Below are positions 7,114 through 14,083 of a DNA stretch of 19,144 nt, in pieces. How positions within the stretch are numbered: the stretch's first letter is position 1; each line of letters opens with the position of its first letter. Where the stretch lies: assembly GCA_030612585.1 (NCBI GenBank), contig JAUWNP010000073.1, positions 1-19,144 of the forward strand, written 5' to 3'. The position numbers and the translations under genes were made by a program. The notes under the pieces are model-generated. The model was not told the DNA's origin, made no database searches, and worked only from the letters and a program-made list of their open reading frames with translations. Source of the stretch: Anaerolineae bacterium (lineage in GTDB: Bacteria; Chloroflexota; Anaerolineae; B4-G1).

Positions 7114-7749
7114 ATGCAGGCCACACGAGAGCGTATTTTGAATATCCTCAAGGAACGCGATCAGGCGACGGTGGGCGAACTGAGCCGGGAACTTGGTCTG
7201 ACAGCCGTCACCGTGCGTCACCATCTCGACGTCCTGCGCGGTGAAGGGTTCGTCGCTCCCCCTCTCGTGCGCCGACGCAAGACCCCCGGCCGTCCTCAGT
7301 ACGCCTATACCCTGACTGAAGATGCCAGCGCGTTCTTCCCCAAGAAGTATGATCACCTGGCTGGCCTGATACTCAGCGAGGTGCATGCCTGCCTCTCGCC
7401 GGCCGAAGTGAATCAGATGATGAAGCGCATCGGCGAGCATATCGCTGACCAGTTTGCCTTTCCCGGTGGGGACAATTTCGAGGTCCGGTTGATCGCCGTC
7501 GTCGAATTTCTGAACGGGCAAGGCTATTTGGCTCGTTGGGAACGGTGCGAAGATGGTGCAGATGCCGGTGATTACCTGCTTCACATCTCCAACTGTCCTT
7601 ACGAGCGTGTGGCCCGCCAGTATCATGAGGTCTGTACGATAGACCTGACGCTATTGACTCGCCTTCTGGGCACGTCTCCCCAGCGCATCGCCTGGGCGGC
7701 CCAGGGCGACCATCAATGCATCTACGCAACCCGTCCTCCCGGCGGATAA
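7114..7749 (+). CDS. SufR/ArsR-like winged-helix regulator with C-terminal cysteines
   Basis: A 211-residue regulator. The N-terminal winged helix (about 1-68) contains VGELSRELGLTAVTVRHHLDVL (20-41) and the wing RRRKTPGRPQYAYTLT. The C-terminal part carries four cysteines, Cys145, Cys161, Cys174 and Cys202, with the family-like contexts NCPYERVA, HEVC and GDHQC. Members of the SufR group use such cysteines to hold an iron-sulfur cluster that controls DNA binding. The spacing here (15, 12 and 27 intervening residues) is not the SufR pattern I recall, so cluster binding is inference. ATG 7114 is chosen because GGAAGGAAG lies 7 bases upstream and the promoter's predicted start site excludes the upstream GTG. 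It is followed after 19 bp by a radical SAM gene, its likely co-transcribed target. Confidence 0.88.
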   Translation: MQATRERILNILKERDQATVGELSRELGLTAVTVRHHLDVLRGEGFVAPPLVRRRKTPGRPQYAYTLTEDASAFFPKKYDHLAGLILSEVHACLSPAEVNQMMKRIGEHIADQFAFPGGDNFEVRLIAVVEFLNGQGYLARWERCEDGADAGDYLLHISNCPYERVARQYHEVCTIDLTLLTRLLGTSPQRIAWAAQGDHQCIYATRPPGG

Positions 7750-7758
7750 CACTTGCGT

Positions 7759-7765
7759 GGAGGAG
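7759..7765 (+). promoter_or_regulatory. ribosome binding site deciding the radical SAM start
   Basis: GGAGGAG lies immediately before ATG 7769. A GTG at 7757 is in frame but overlaps this site, so it is unlikely to be the start. Confidence 0.8.
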
Positions 7766-7768
7766 TAT

Positions 7769-9184
7769 ATGTCTCTCAAGACGACGCTAATCTACCCCGG
7801 CATTGCCGGGCGTGGTTTCAATTCCCTAAAGCAAGGTATGGAGGCCGGCTGGATCTCCCATGGCCTGGCCTCCCTCAGCGCCGCCGCCAAAGCCCAGGGA
7901 TTCGAGATAGACCTGGTTGACCTGCGGGCTTTGAGCGGCTGGGATCATTTCCGGGAAGTGCTGGCGGAGCGGGGTCCTGGCGTCGTCAGCGTGACGATGA
8001 TGAGCGTGGACTACAATCCGGCCCGTCAGGCGATAGCCATCGCCAAGCAGGTCAATCCCGAGATCGTCACCGTCATCGGCGGCCCACACGTCACCATTGC
8101 GCTGGAGGACTCCCTGCGCATTCCCCACGTGGATTACCTGGTGACCCAAGAGGGGGAAGTGACCTTTCCCAAACTGCTGCGCTCCATCAAGGAAGGCAAC
8201 CTACCTCCCCACCGTGTGCTGCGCGGCGAGCAGCCTGACCTCGACGCTATTCCCTTCGCTGACCGGAGCCTGTTCCTCGACGAGTGGCGAAAGTGGGGCT
8301 ACGACCTCGACTCGCCCGAAGTGCCCTTCGTCGAGGAGTTGCCACCACCGTTCGCTACCATCATCGCCGGGCGGGGCTGCCTTTACAACTGCGCCTTCTG
8401 CAAGCCGGGGGAGGACTACCTCTTCGGCAAGCGCACCCGCCGCCGCAGCGTGGACAATGTCATCGCCGAAATCCGTATGCTGGTTGAACGCTACCACATC
8501 GCGTCGTTCATGTTCCACGATGACTGCCTGACGGAGGACCGCGCGTGGGTGAAGGCGTTCACGGAGAAGTACATCGCCGAGGGCTTCACGATGCCCTTCT
8601 TCTGCCAGACCCGGGCCGACATTCTGGTCAAACACGAGGATATGGTGGCGCGTATGGCCGAGGCTGGGCTGCGTGGTTACTTCATCGGCTTCGAGAGCGG
8701 CAACGACCGCATCCTCAAGTTCATCCGCAAGGGCACGACGGTGGAGCAGAATCGCCAGGCGGCCCGCATCTGCCGCAAGTACGGCATCTCCGTATGGGCC
8801 AACTACATGATGGGGCTCCCTACCGAGACCAAAGAGGAAGTGATGGACACGGTGCGGCTGATGAAGGAGATTGACCCCGACTACTACAGTCCGGCCTTCT
8901 TCACCCCTCATCCCGGCACTGACCTGTACGACTACGCAGTCGAGCGCAACCTGAGCCGCATCACCGACTATGATTCCTATCGCCGCAATCCCACCGAGCC
9001 AAAGATCAAGGGGCAGGACTACGAGTTTCTCAAGTGGGCGATGGCGGAGAGTCAACGCCGCAAGCCGCTCAATGATTTCAAGCGCTGGGCGCGCCACCAG
9101 TGGCAGCGGGCCCGCCGTGCCACCCCGGCGAAGGTGATGCGCAAGTTGGGGTTTAGTCGTCAGTCGTTAGCAGTCAGCCATTAG
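7769..9184 (+). CDS. B12-binding-domain radical SAM protein
   Basis: A 471-residue protein. The N-terminal half (about 1-145) has the Rossmann-like layout of cobalamin-binding radical SAM enzymes, with GGPHVT (104-109) and TQEGE (126-130), but no DxHxxG motif for histidine-ligated cobalamin, as is usual in this class. The radical SAM core starts at about 195 with GRGCLYNCAFC, giving the cluster ligands Cys204, Cys208 and Cys211. Later blocks are FHDDCLTED, GFESGNDRILKFIRKG and NYMMGLPTET. Such proteins include methyltransferases and cyclases of the HpnJ/BchE type; the actual substrate is unknown. It is the second gene of a unit headed by a cysteine-bearing regulator. The C-terminal residues (SRQSLAVSH) are encoded by a heptanucleotide repeat, so the original C-terminus may have been replaced. 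Confidence 0.9.
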   Translation: MSLKTTLIYPGIAGRGFNSLKQGMEAGWISHGLASLSAAAKAQGFEIDLVDLRALSGWDHFREVLAERGPGVVSVTMMSVDYNPARQAIAIAKQVNPEIVTVIGGPHVTIALEDSLRIPHVDYLVTQEGEVTFPKLLRSIKEGNLPPHRVLRGEQPDLDAIPFADRSLFLDEWRKWGYDLDSPEVPFVEELPPPFATIIAGRGCLYNCAFCKPGEDYLFGKRTRRRSVDNVIAEIRMLVERYHIASFMFHDDCLTEDRAWVKAFTEKYIAEGFTMPFFCQTRADILVKHEDMVARMAEAGLRGYFIGFESGNDRILKFIRKGTTVEQNRQAARICRKYGISVWANYMMGLPTETKEEVMDTVRLMKEIDPDYYSPAFFTPHPGTDLYDYAVERNLSRITDYDSYRRNPTEPKIKGQDYEFLKWAMAESQRRKPLNDFKRWARHQWQRARRATPAKVMRKLGFSRQSLAVSH

Positions 9185-9197
9185 CCGTTAGCAGTCA
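9153..9197. repeat. degenerate heptanucleotide tandem array (about 6.5 units)
   Basis: Successive 7-base units such as TTAGTCG, TCAGTCG and TTAGCAG run through the stop codon of the radical SAM gene. The 11-mer GTTAGCAGTCA recurs at 9166 and 9187, 21 bases (three units) apart. It resembles the short tandemly repeated repetitive heptamers described in cyanobacteria. Confidence 0.8.
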
Positions 9198-9231
9198 CTT
9201 TGTGGCATCCCAACCTGACGTTTCGGAATCT

Positions 9232-10743
9232 TCAGTTCGAGGACGTCTCAAGCAGGTATCCCTGCCCTCTGATTGTCACAATGTAGCGGGGGTTGAGCGG
9301 GTCAGGTTCGATCTTCTCCCGTACTCGTTTGACGAGTTGATAGATTTGGGCGTCAGTGATGCCTTCCTCTGCCTGGCCCCATACCGCCTCGGCAACCTCG
9401 TCCTTCGTGCAGACCGCACCTGGATGCTGGCACAAGAACACAAGTAGCGCATACTGATCCCCACTAAGTTCTCGCGTCATGTCCTGTCCATCCCGCCGGA
9501 TTTGTTCTGTCTCTCCATCGTACCACACTCCACGCCGTACAGATTGTGGCTTCTTGTCTGGCTTCAGCAGGTCTTCCCCACTGAATGTCTTCTTACTGCG
9601 CACCATCCGCACCAGTTCATCAACCAACCACCACAGAAGGACCTGGGGGCGCACCCGCCAACCGCCGGGGATGGCCTCATCCTCCTCCACGAGGCCATGC
9701 TTCTTCAGCGACTGCAGTTCCGGATCGAAGTCGTCTATTTCGCGGACAAGTCGCTGCACGTTGAAGTTATGCTTCTCCAACAGTTTCTCGCGCTCCTCCA
9801 GCGTGTTGATGTGAGCCAGCGCGACAGCGGTCAAGGCCCTGCGCGTCTCCGAGGGCCAGAGCCGCCATACGTCGCCGAAGGTCTGCGCGGCTTCGTCGTA
9901 GGTGCTTTGCCTTACGTGTTGTTGTCGCCAGTAAGAATCGCCTTCGCCCTCTTCGTAGACCTCCCACAGGGCGGAAGCGGCCATCTGCACCAGATAGGGA
10001 TGTCCCCCGGTCACCTCTGCCATGAAGTGACATTCCTCTGCCGTGAAGCGGTCTCCGGCCCGGTCCAGCAACTGTGTTACATACTTGTCTTGCAGCGCTC
10101 CCAGGATGATCTCGGTAAGGAAGTTAAAGTAGGGAGAACCGGTGCGGTTGAACTGTTGTGTGTCCTCGTTGAGGTTCGCCAGCGAACGACGGCTGGCGAT
10201 GACCAATGCCAGTGCCCCCCGGCTGCGCGAGGCCAGCGAGCGCAGGCTGCCGAAGAACTCGGCGCAGTTGAGGACGGGATGGTATAGTAGCAAATCGAAT
10301 TCGTCCAGCATCAGCACCAGCCGCCAGCCGGTTGGCCCCATTTGGACAAACAGATGCTCCAACACAAAGGCGCCGAAGTTGTTCTCCCGGCACACCTGGT
10401 AGGCCTGGGCCAGCGGTGAATCGGGATGGGGGACAATGGCCCGTTCGTGGAGCGGGCGAAGGACATATTCCCAGAACTGGGCCTGGCTGAACTCCCCGCC
10501 CAACGTCTGGGCGTCCAGGTAGGAGAAAAGCAGCCGCTCTCCGCTCTCGCCGTAGAGTTTTGTCCGCGTTTCTGGCGCGGACAGGTAGTCTAGCAGTGAG
10601 GTTTTGCCGCTGCACGGTTCACCAACTATCGCGGTGGATTGTCCCCGGTTGATGATCCGGCTGATGATGCGGCGCAGTTCCCGCCGCCGATCCAGGAATT
10701 GATCAGGAGGGACAGGGTTGCCGTAAAAGAAGGGATTGGACAT
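9232..10743 (-). CDS. STAND-like ATPase with C-terminal OmpR/PhoB-type winged helix
   Basis: A 503-residue protein that joins an ATPase to a DNA-binding domain. It starts with NPFFYGNPVPPDQFLDRRREL, a header shared with the ATPase encoded upstream. Walker A is GEPCSGKT (41-48) and Walker B is LVLMLDEFD (142-150). A sensor-like ASRRS and a GGHPYLVQ block follow, then a helical/winged region ending in GGWRVRPQVLLWWLVDELV. The last 80 residues (about 422-500) form an OmpR/PhoB-type effector domain: LSGDQYALLVFLCQHPG, TKDEVAEAVWG, DAQIYQLVKRVREKIEP and the wing YIVTIRGQGYLL. There is no receiver domain. The ATG has GGAG 7 bases upstream. It follows the WD40 ATPase gene after 63 bp on the same strand and is probably co-transcribed. 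It may be an ATP-switched transcription factor; targets are unknown. Confidence 0.9.
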   Translation of the reverse strand: MSNPFFYGNPVPPDQFLDRRRELRRIISRIINRGQSTAIVGEPCSGKTSLLDYLSAPETRTKLYGESGERLLFSYLDAQTLGGEFSQAQFWEYVLRPLHERAIVPHPDSPLAQAYQVCRENNFGAFVLEHLFVQMGPTGWRLVLMLDEFDLLLYHPVLNCAEFFGSLRSLASRSRGALALVIASRRSLANLNEDTQQFNRTGSPYFNFLTEIILGALQDKYVTQLLDRAGDRFTAEECHFMAEVTGGHPYLVQMAASALWEVYEEGEGDSYWRQQHVRQSTYDEAAQTFGDVWRLWPSETRRALTAVALAHINTLEEREKLLEKHNFNVQRLVREIDDFDPELQSLKKHGLVEEDEAIPGGWRVRPQVLLWWLVDELVRMVRSKKTFSGEDLLKPDKKPQSVRRGVWYDGETEQIRRDGQDMTRELSGDQYALLVFLCQHPGAVCTKDEVAEAVWGQAEEGITDAQIYQLVKRVREKIEPDPLNPRYIVTIRGQGYLLETSSN

Positions 10744-10759
10744 AAAGATCTCCAGACGC

Positions 10760-10781
10760 GAAACGTTAAATGTGAAATGCG
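10760..10781. repeat. short heptanucleotide array between the two ATPase genes
   Basis: Three 7-base units (GAAACGT, TAAATGT, GAAATGC) lie in the 63-bp gap, just upstream of the ribosome site of the second ATPase gene. The sequence differs from the other arrays but the period is the same. Confidence 0.55.
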
Positions 10782-10806
10782 AGAATTGCGCCCACTAGCG
10801 CCTTGA

Positions 10807-13701
10807 CTACTTAACACCCCACAGCTGCACAGTGCCGTCCCTGGATCCCGATGCCAGCGTCACCCCGTCGGGGGAGAAGGCCACACTGTTCACCAACGCT
10901 GTGTGCCCTTTCAAAGTGTGCAGCAGAGCCCCGTCGGAAACCCGCCACAGCCGCACGGTTTTGTCATCCGCCCCCGAGGCCAGGGTCGTCTTGTCGGGCG
11001 AGAAGGCCACACTCCTCACCGCCCCTGTGTGCCCTTTGAAGGTGTGCAGCAGAGTCCCATCGAAAACCCGCCACAGCCGCACCGCGCGGTCACCCGACCC
11101 CGATGCCAGCATCGCCCCGCCCGGCGAGAAGGCCACGCTGGTCACGTGGCGCATGCGCCCCTTCAGCGTGCGTCGCAGGGCCCCATTGGAAACCCGCCAC
11201 AACCGCACCGTGTGGTCATCAGACCCCGAGGCCAGTGTCGTTCCACGGGGGGAGAAGACCACACTCCTCACCGACGCCGTATGCCCCTTCAAGGTGTGTC
11301 GCACAGCCCCGTAAGCCACCCGCCACAACAGCATTCCTGACCACGCCCCTGATGCCAGCGTCGCTCCGTCAGGGGAAAAGGCCACGCTCAAGACCAATCC
11401 CATGCGGCCCTTCAGTGTGCGCAGCAGAGCACCGTCGTCCACCCGCCATAGTTGCACTGTGTTGTCATGTGCCCCCAATGCAAGTGTAGCCCCGTCCGGC
11501 GAGAAGGCTACGCTGGACACTCGGACTCCCGCATTGATGAAGCGCACCTGGTCCTGCGTTTCGGCCTCGTAGAGATACACTCCCAGGGAGGAGGCCACCG
11601 CCAGCAGCCGCCCATCAAGGGAGTAGGCTACCTCGTTCACAGCATCTTTGCCCCAACAGGCCAGTTGAGCTACCCGACTGGCGTTCTCTGCGGAGATAGC
11701 AGGCGCGTATTCCGGCACGAAGGGCAAGATAGGGGGTAGTACGCGTGCCGATTCGATGTGAGTTTCCTCTCTTATAGCCTGGTCCAATAATTCGGTGGCC
11801 CGGCGTCTACCATCTTGATAGTCCACCCGACGACTGACCACCTGGAAAAGGGCACGCTGGGCTCGTTTCCAGTCCTTCCGCTCCAGGGCCTCAACTCCCT
11901 CGGCGAAGAGATGGGCCAGTTCTGCCTCTTGCCGATATTGCTCCAGCCGATCCTGCAACTCCGCCCGTGTCTTCTCATCAGGAGCCTGGGCCACCAGTCG
12001 CTCATACTCAGCCGCGGCATCTGCCCACCTCCGCTCCCGCGCGTGGGCCTGGGCCTGCGCCTCCATCGTCGCCAGTGCCTGCTGCCGTTGCAGTGCCTCA
12101 ACATGGGCGATATTCTTGGCCAGCCCGGCCATCCTGTAGGCCTCCAGTGCACCATCCAGATCGTCGGACTCCAGGGCGGTGTCACCACGCCGCCGCCAGA
12201 TGCGCTGGCGCCCGGAGGCGGCTTCCTGTCGCGTGAGATCCAGTTCCAACACCCGCTCGTAAAGGGCCAGTTGTTCATCGTCACTCTCGGCGGCCCGGGA
12301 CTGGGCCAGCAGAGTCTCCACCAGGCGAGAACGGGCGGCGGCGGGTTGATACTCGTAGAGTTGCTCCAACAGTTGCCGCGCCTCGCCCGGTTGCCCCTGA
12401 GCCAGAAGGATGTCGGCCAGCAGTTGGTTGGCCCCCACGTGGTTGGGATTGAGGCTGACAGCCTGACGCAGCGGATCAACGGCCCGATTCAGTTGCCCGC
12501 TCCGGTACAATCCCAGAGCGGCCCGGTAGAGGCTTTCTGCTGCCGGCTCAATGCGGTCCAGTTCTTCCTGCACGCGCTTGAGCGGCTTGTGTTTGGCGAT
12601 CCAGCAGCGCAGCAGTTCGACGCGGAAGCGGTAGCCACCGTCGGTGGGTTCGATCAGATCCCATTCCTGCAGGAGGTGAGGGGCATTCTGCAGTTCTCGG
12701 ATGACGACGCGCACGCCGCTCTCGCGCAACAGTTGTTCCAACTGTTCCTGGGTGATGGGGCCTGGGCCGGCCTCAGCCAGCGCGGCGGCCACCACTCGCT
12801 CGGCCGGGGGCAACCCGTCCCACAGCCACTCCAGCGTGTTGCGACTGGCCCCCAGTGCGTCGGAGACGGCCGCGTCCACATCTGTCGGGGTAACGGTCGG
12901 TGGTTCGTCGGGCTCCTCGTCGTAAGCCCGCTCCCAGATGTGGGAGCAGAGTTGCTGGGTCAGGAAAGGGTGACCGCAGGTCAACTGCCAGACTCGTTCC
13001 GCGGAGCCGTTGATCCAGATCAGGCTGTCGTTGGCCTCGGAAAAGTGCACCAGTGCGGTGGTGTCCTCCCGGCTCAGCAGCGAGACGCGCTGGTAGGGTG
13101 TCCCCTTGAAGAGGGAGAGAGCAATGGTGTCCAGGTCATCCACGTTACGGCCGATGACAAAGACGAATTGCAATCGCCCGGGGGCGTCTGCAAGCAGGCC
13201 CCGCAAGTAGGGGAAAAACGCCGCCGCCGCCTGCTCCTTTTGGGGGTCAGCCAGCACATCGAACTCGTCGAAGAGCAGCACTAACGAGGAGCCCTCCGGC
13301 AGGTCGCTCAGTGCAGCAGAGAGCCACTCCCGGCGGGGACCAGTCTCGGGGTCGAGACGCAGGACTGTGGCGAGTCCAGTCGAGCCGTCGGGAGAAGGCT
13401 GCTCCAGGGTGTGGGTCACCGTGCGGGCCAACTCCCGCAGCACCCGGTCCAGGGGCCAATCGGTTTTGTCCTGCAGGTCGAAATAGACAGGGCGATACGG
13501 CCCTTCGCGAGGCAGTTGGGCCGCCAGGTGTTGCAGGATTGAGGTCTTGCCGATGCGCCGCTGGCCGTAGAGGACGATGGCGTTATCCTGGGAGCGGCGC
13601 AGGATGCGCAGCACCTCGCGCAGCACGTCCGCCCGCCCGATAAAGGCGGGGCTATCGCCGACGGGATTGCCGGCAACGTAGGGATTGAGCGGTATCTCCA
13701 T
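10807..13701 (-). CDS. STAND-like ATPase with TPR region and seven-bladed WD40 propeller
   Basis: A 964-residue protein. The N-terminus (NPYVAGNPVGDSPAFIGR) matches the header of the downstream ATPase. Walker A is GQRRIGKT (46-53) and Walker B is LVLLFDEFD (140-148). A winged-helix-like lid (about 290-385) ends in GGYRFRVELLRCWIAKH, also paralleled in the partner. TPR-like helical repeats follow (about 385-650). Then come seven WD40 blades (about 680-964), each with SVAFSPDG, LASGS and VRLWRV motifs, enough to close a propeller. The third blade is one residue short. No catalytic effector domain is visible. ATG 13701 is used because AGAGGA lies 3-4 bases upstream; an upstream in-frame start would translate a heptanucleotide array. 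STAND proteins are often signalling switches, so a ligand-sensing role is likely, but its trigger is unknown. Confidence 0.92.
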   Translation of the reverse strand: MEIPLNPYVAGNPVGDSPAFIGRADVLREVLRILRRSQDNAIVLYGQRRIGKTSILQHLAAQLPREGPYRPVYFDLQDKTDWPLDRVLRELARTVTHTLEQPSPDGSTGLATVLRLDPETGPRREWLSAALSDLPEGSSLVLLFDEFDVLADPQKEQAAAAFFPYLRGLLADAPGRLQFVFVIGRNVDDLDTIALSLFKGTPYQRVSLLSREDTTALVHFSEANDSLIWINGSAERVWQLTCGHPFLTQQLCSHIWERAYDEEPDEPPTVTPTDVDAAVSDALGASRNTLEWLWDGLPPAERVVAAALAEAGPGPITQEQLEQLLRESGVRVVIRELQNAPHLLQEWDLIEPTDGGYRFRVELLRCWIAKHKPLKRVQEELDRIEPAAESLYRAALGLYRSGQLNRAVDPLRQAVSLNPNHVGANQLLADILLAQGQPGEARQLLEQLYEYQPAAARSRLVETLLAQSRAAESDDEQLALYERVLELDLTRQEAASGRQRIWRRRGDTALESDDLDGALEAYRMAGLAKNIAHVEALQRQQALATMEAQAQAHARERRWADAAAEYERLVAQAPDEKTRAELQDRLEQYRQEAELAHLFAEGVEALERKDWKRAQRALFQVVSRRVDYQDGRRRATELLDQAIREETHIESARVLPPILPFVPEYAPAISAENASRVAQLACWGKDAVNEVAYSLDGRLLAVASSLGVYLYEAETQDQVRFINAGVRVSSVAFSPDGATLALGAHDNTVQLWRVDDGALLRTLKGRMGLVLSVAFSPDGATLASGAWSGMLLWRVAYGAVRHTLKGHTASVRSVVFSPRGTTLASGSDDHTVRLWRVSNGALRRTLKGRMRHVTSVAFSPGGAMLASGSGDRAVRLWRVFDGTLLHTFKGHTGAVRSVAFSPDKTTLASGADDKTVRLWRVSDGALLHTLKGHTALVNSVAFSPDGVTLASGSRDGTVQLWGVK
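10810..11665. repeat. in-gene tandem repeat, 126-bp unit (WD40 blades)
   Basis: The WD40 part is a DNA tandem repeat. The landmark AGAAGG recurs at 10875, 11001, 11127, 11253, (GAAAAG) 11376 and 11502, giving spacings of 126, 126, 126, 123 and 126 bases. The 123-base interval is the blade that lacks one codon. High identity between units suggests recent amplification or gene conversion. Confidence 0.88.
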
Positions 13702-13713
13702 CCGTCCTCTCGC

Positions 13714-13735
13714 GCAACACGCAATACGCAACACG
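13714..13735. repeat. heptanucleotide array in the ATPase-unit leader
   Basis: Three 7-base units GCAACAC, GCAATAC, GCAACAC lie between the -10 box and the ribosome site of the WD40 ATPase gene, so they would be part of its 5' untranslated RNA. Confidence 0.7.
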
Positions 13736-13745
13736 TTCTACTACT

Positions 13746-13773
13746 ATTGTACTCATCCCTCGCTATTTGTCCA
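13746..13773 (-). promoter_or_regulatory. candidate promoter of the paired-ATPase unit
   Basis: On the minus strand TGGACA (13768-13773) and TACAAT (13746-13751) are 16 bases apart, about 45 bases before the WD40 ATPase ATG. A 6-bp inverted repeat CTCGCT-N8-AGCGAG (13759-13778) covers the -35 box and could be an operator. Confidence 0.6.
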
Positions 13774-13841
13774 GCGAGAGCAATTGCCGGCTTGCGCTCC
13801 TACCTTCCTTCCCACCCGAGATTTCTCAGAAGAGGGTAGTA

Positions 13842-13858
13842 GCCCAACCGTGTTGGGC
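13842..13858. repeat. perfect 7-bp hairpin in the intergenic region
   Basis: GCCCAAC and GTTGGGC flank a 3-base loop. A weaker related copy starts with AGCCCAAG about 30 bases on. No T-run follows, so a terminator is unlikely. Confidence 0.5.
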
Positions 13859-14083
13859 GTTTGCTAGCCCAAGACGGCCAATACGATTGACCTGCTACCC
13901 ATTAAGAAGTCTCCTGCGCGACTTTCCGAGAAGGCTCACCCGCTACGAGGGGAAGAAGGAGCAGCCACGTTTTACACATTATTTACATTTCTGCAACCCA
14001 CCCGTTACCCCTGTAGGGGATGATTAGACTTGGGAGACACGCCTGTCCCCTGGGAAGGAAGTAAACAGTTGAGGAAAAGAACG

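Larger units (their letters stand above)
13702..14083. other. 382-bp divergent intergenic region
   Basis: This gap separates the minus-strand ATPase unit from the plus-strand glycosyltransferase. It holds a heptanucleotide array, a minus-strand promoter with a palindrome, a 7-bp hairpin (13842-13858), a short CCCCT/AGGGG inverted repeat (14008-14019) and the glycosyltransferase ribosome site. Short open frames occur but none has a ribosome site or a recognisable product. I see no convincing plus-strand promoter. Confidence 0.6.

Noticed and set aside
10810..11665. Regular repeats considered as a CRISPR array
   Set aside because: The 126-base units are coding and translate to WD40 blades; there are no short identical repeats with unrelated spacers.
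11815..13284. Long open plus-strand frame (489 codons) opposite the WD40/TPR ATPase gene
   Set aside because: It has no recognisable domain, and the minus strand carries a clear Walker A/B ATPase with TPRs there. High GC makes such antisense frames common.
13842..13858. Terminator in the divergent intergenic region
   Set aside because: No T-run follows on either strand and both flanking genes point away from it, so there is nothing to terminate.
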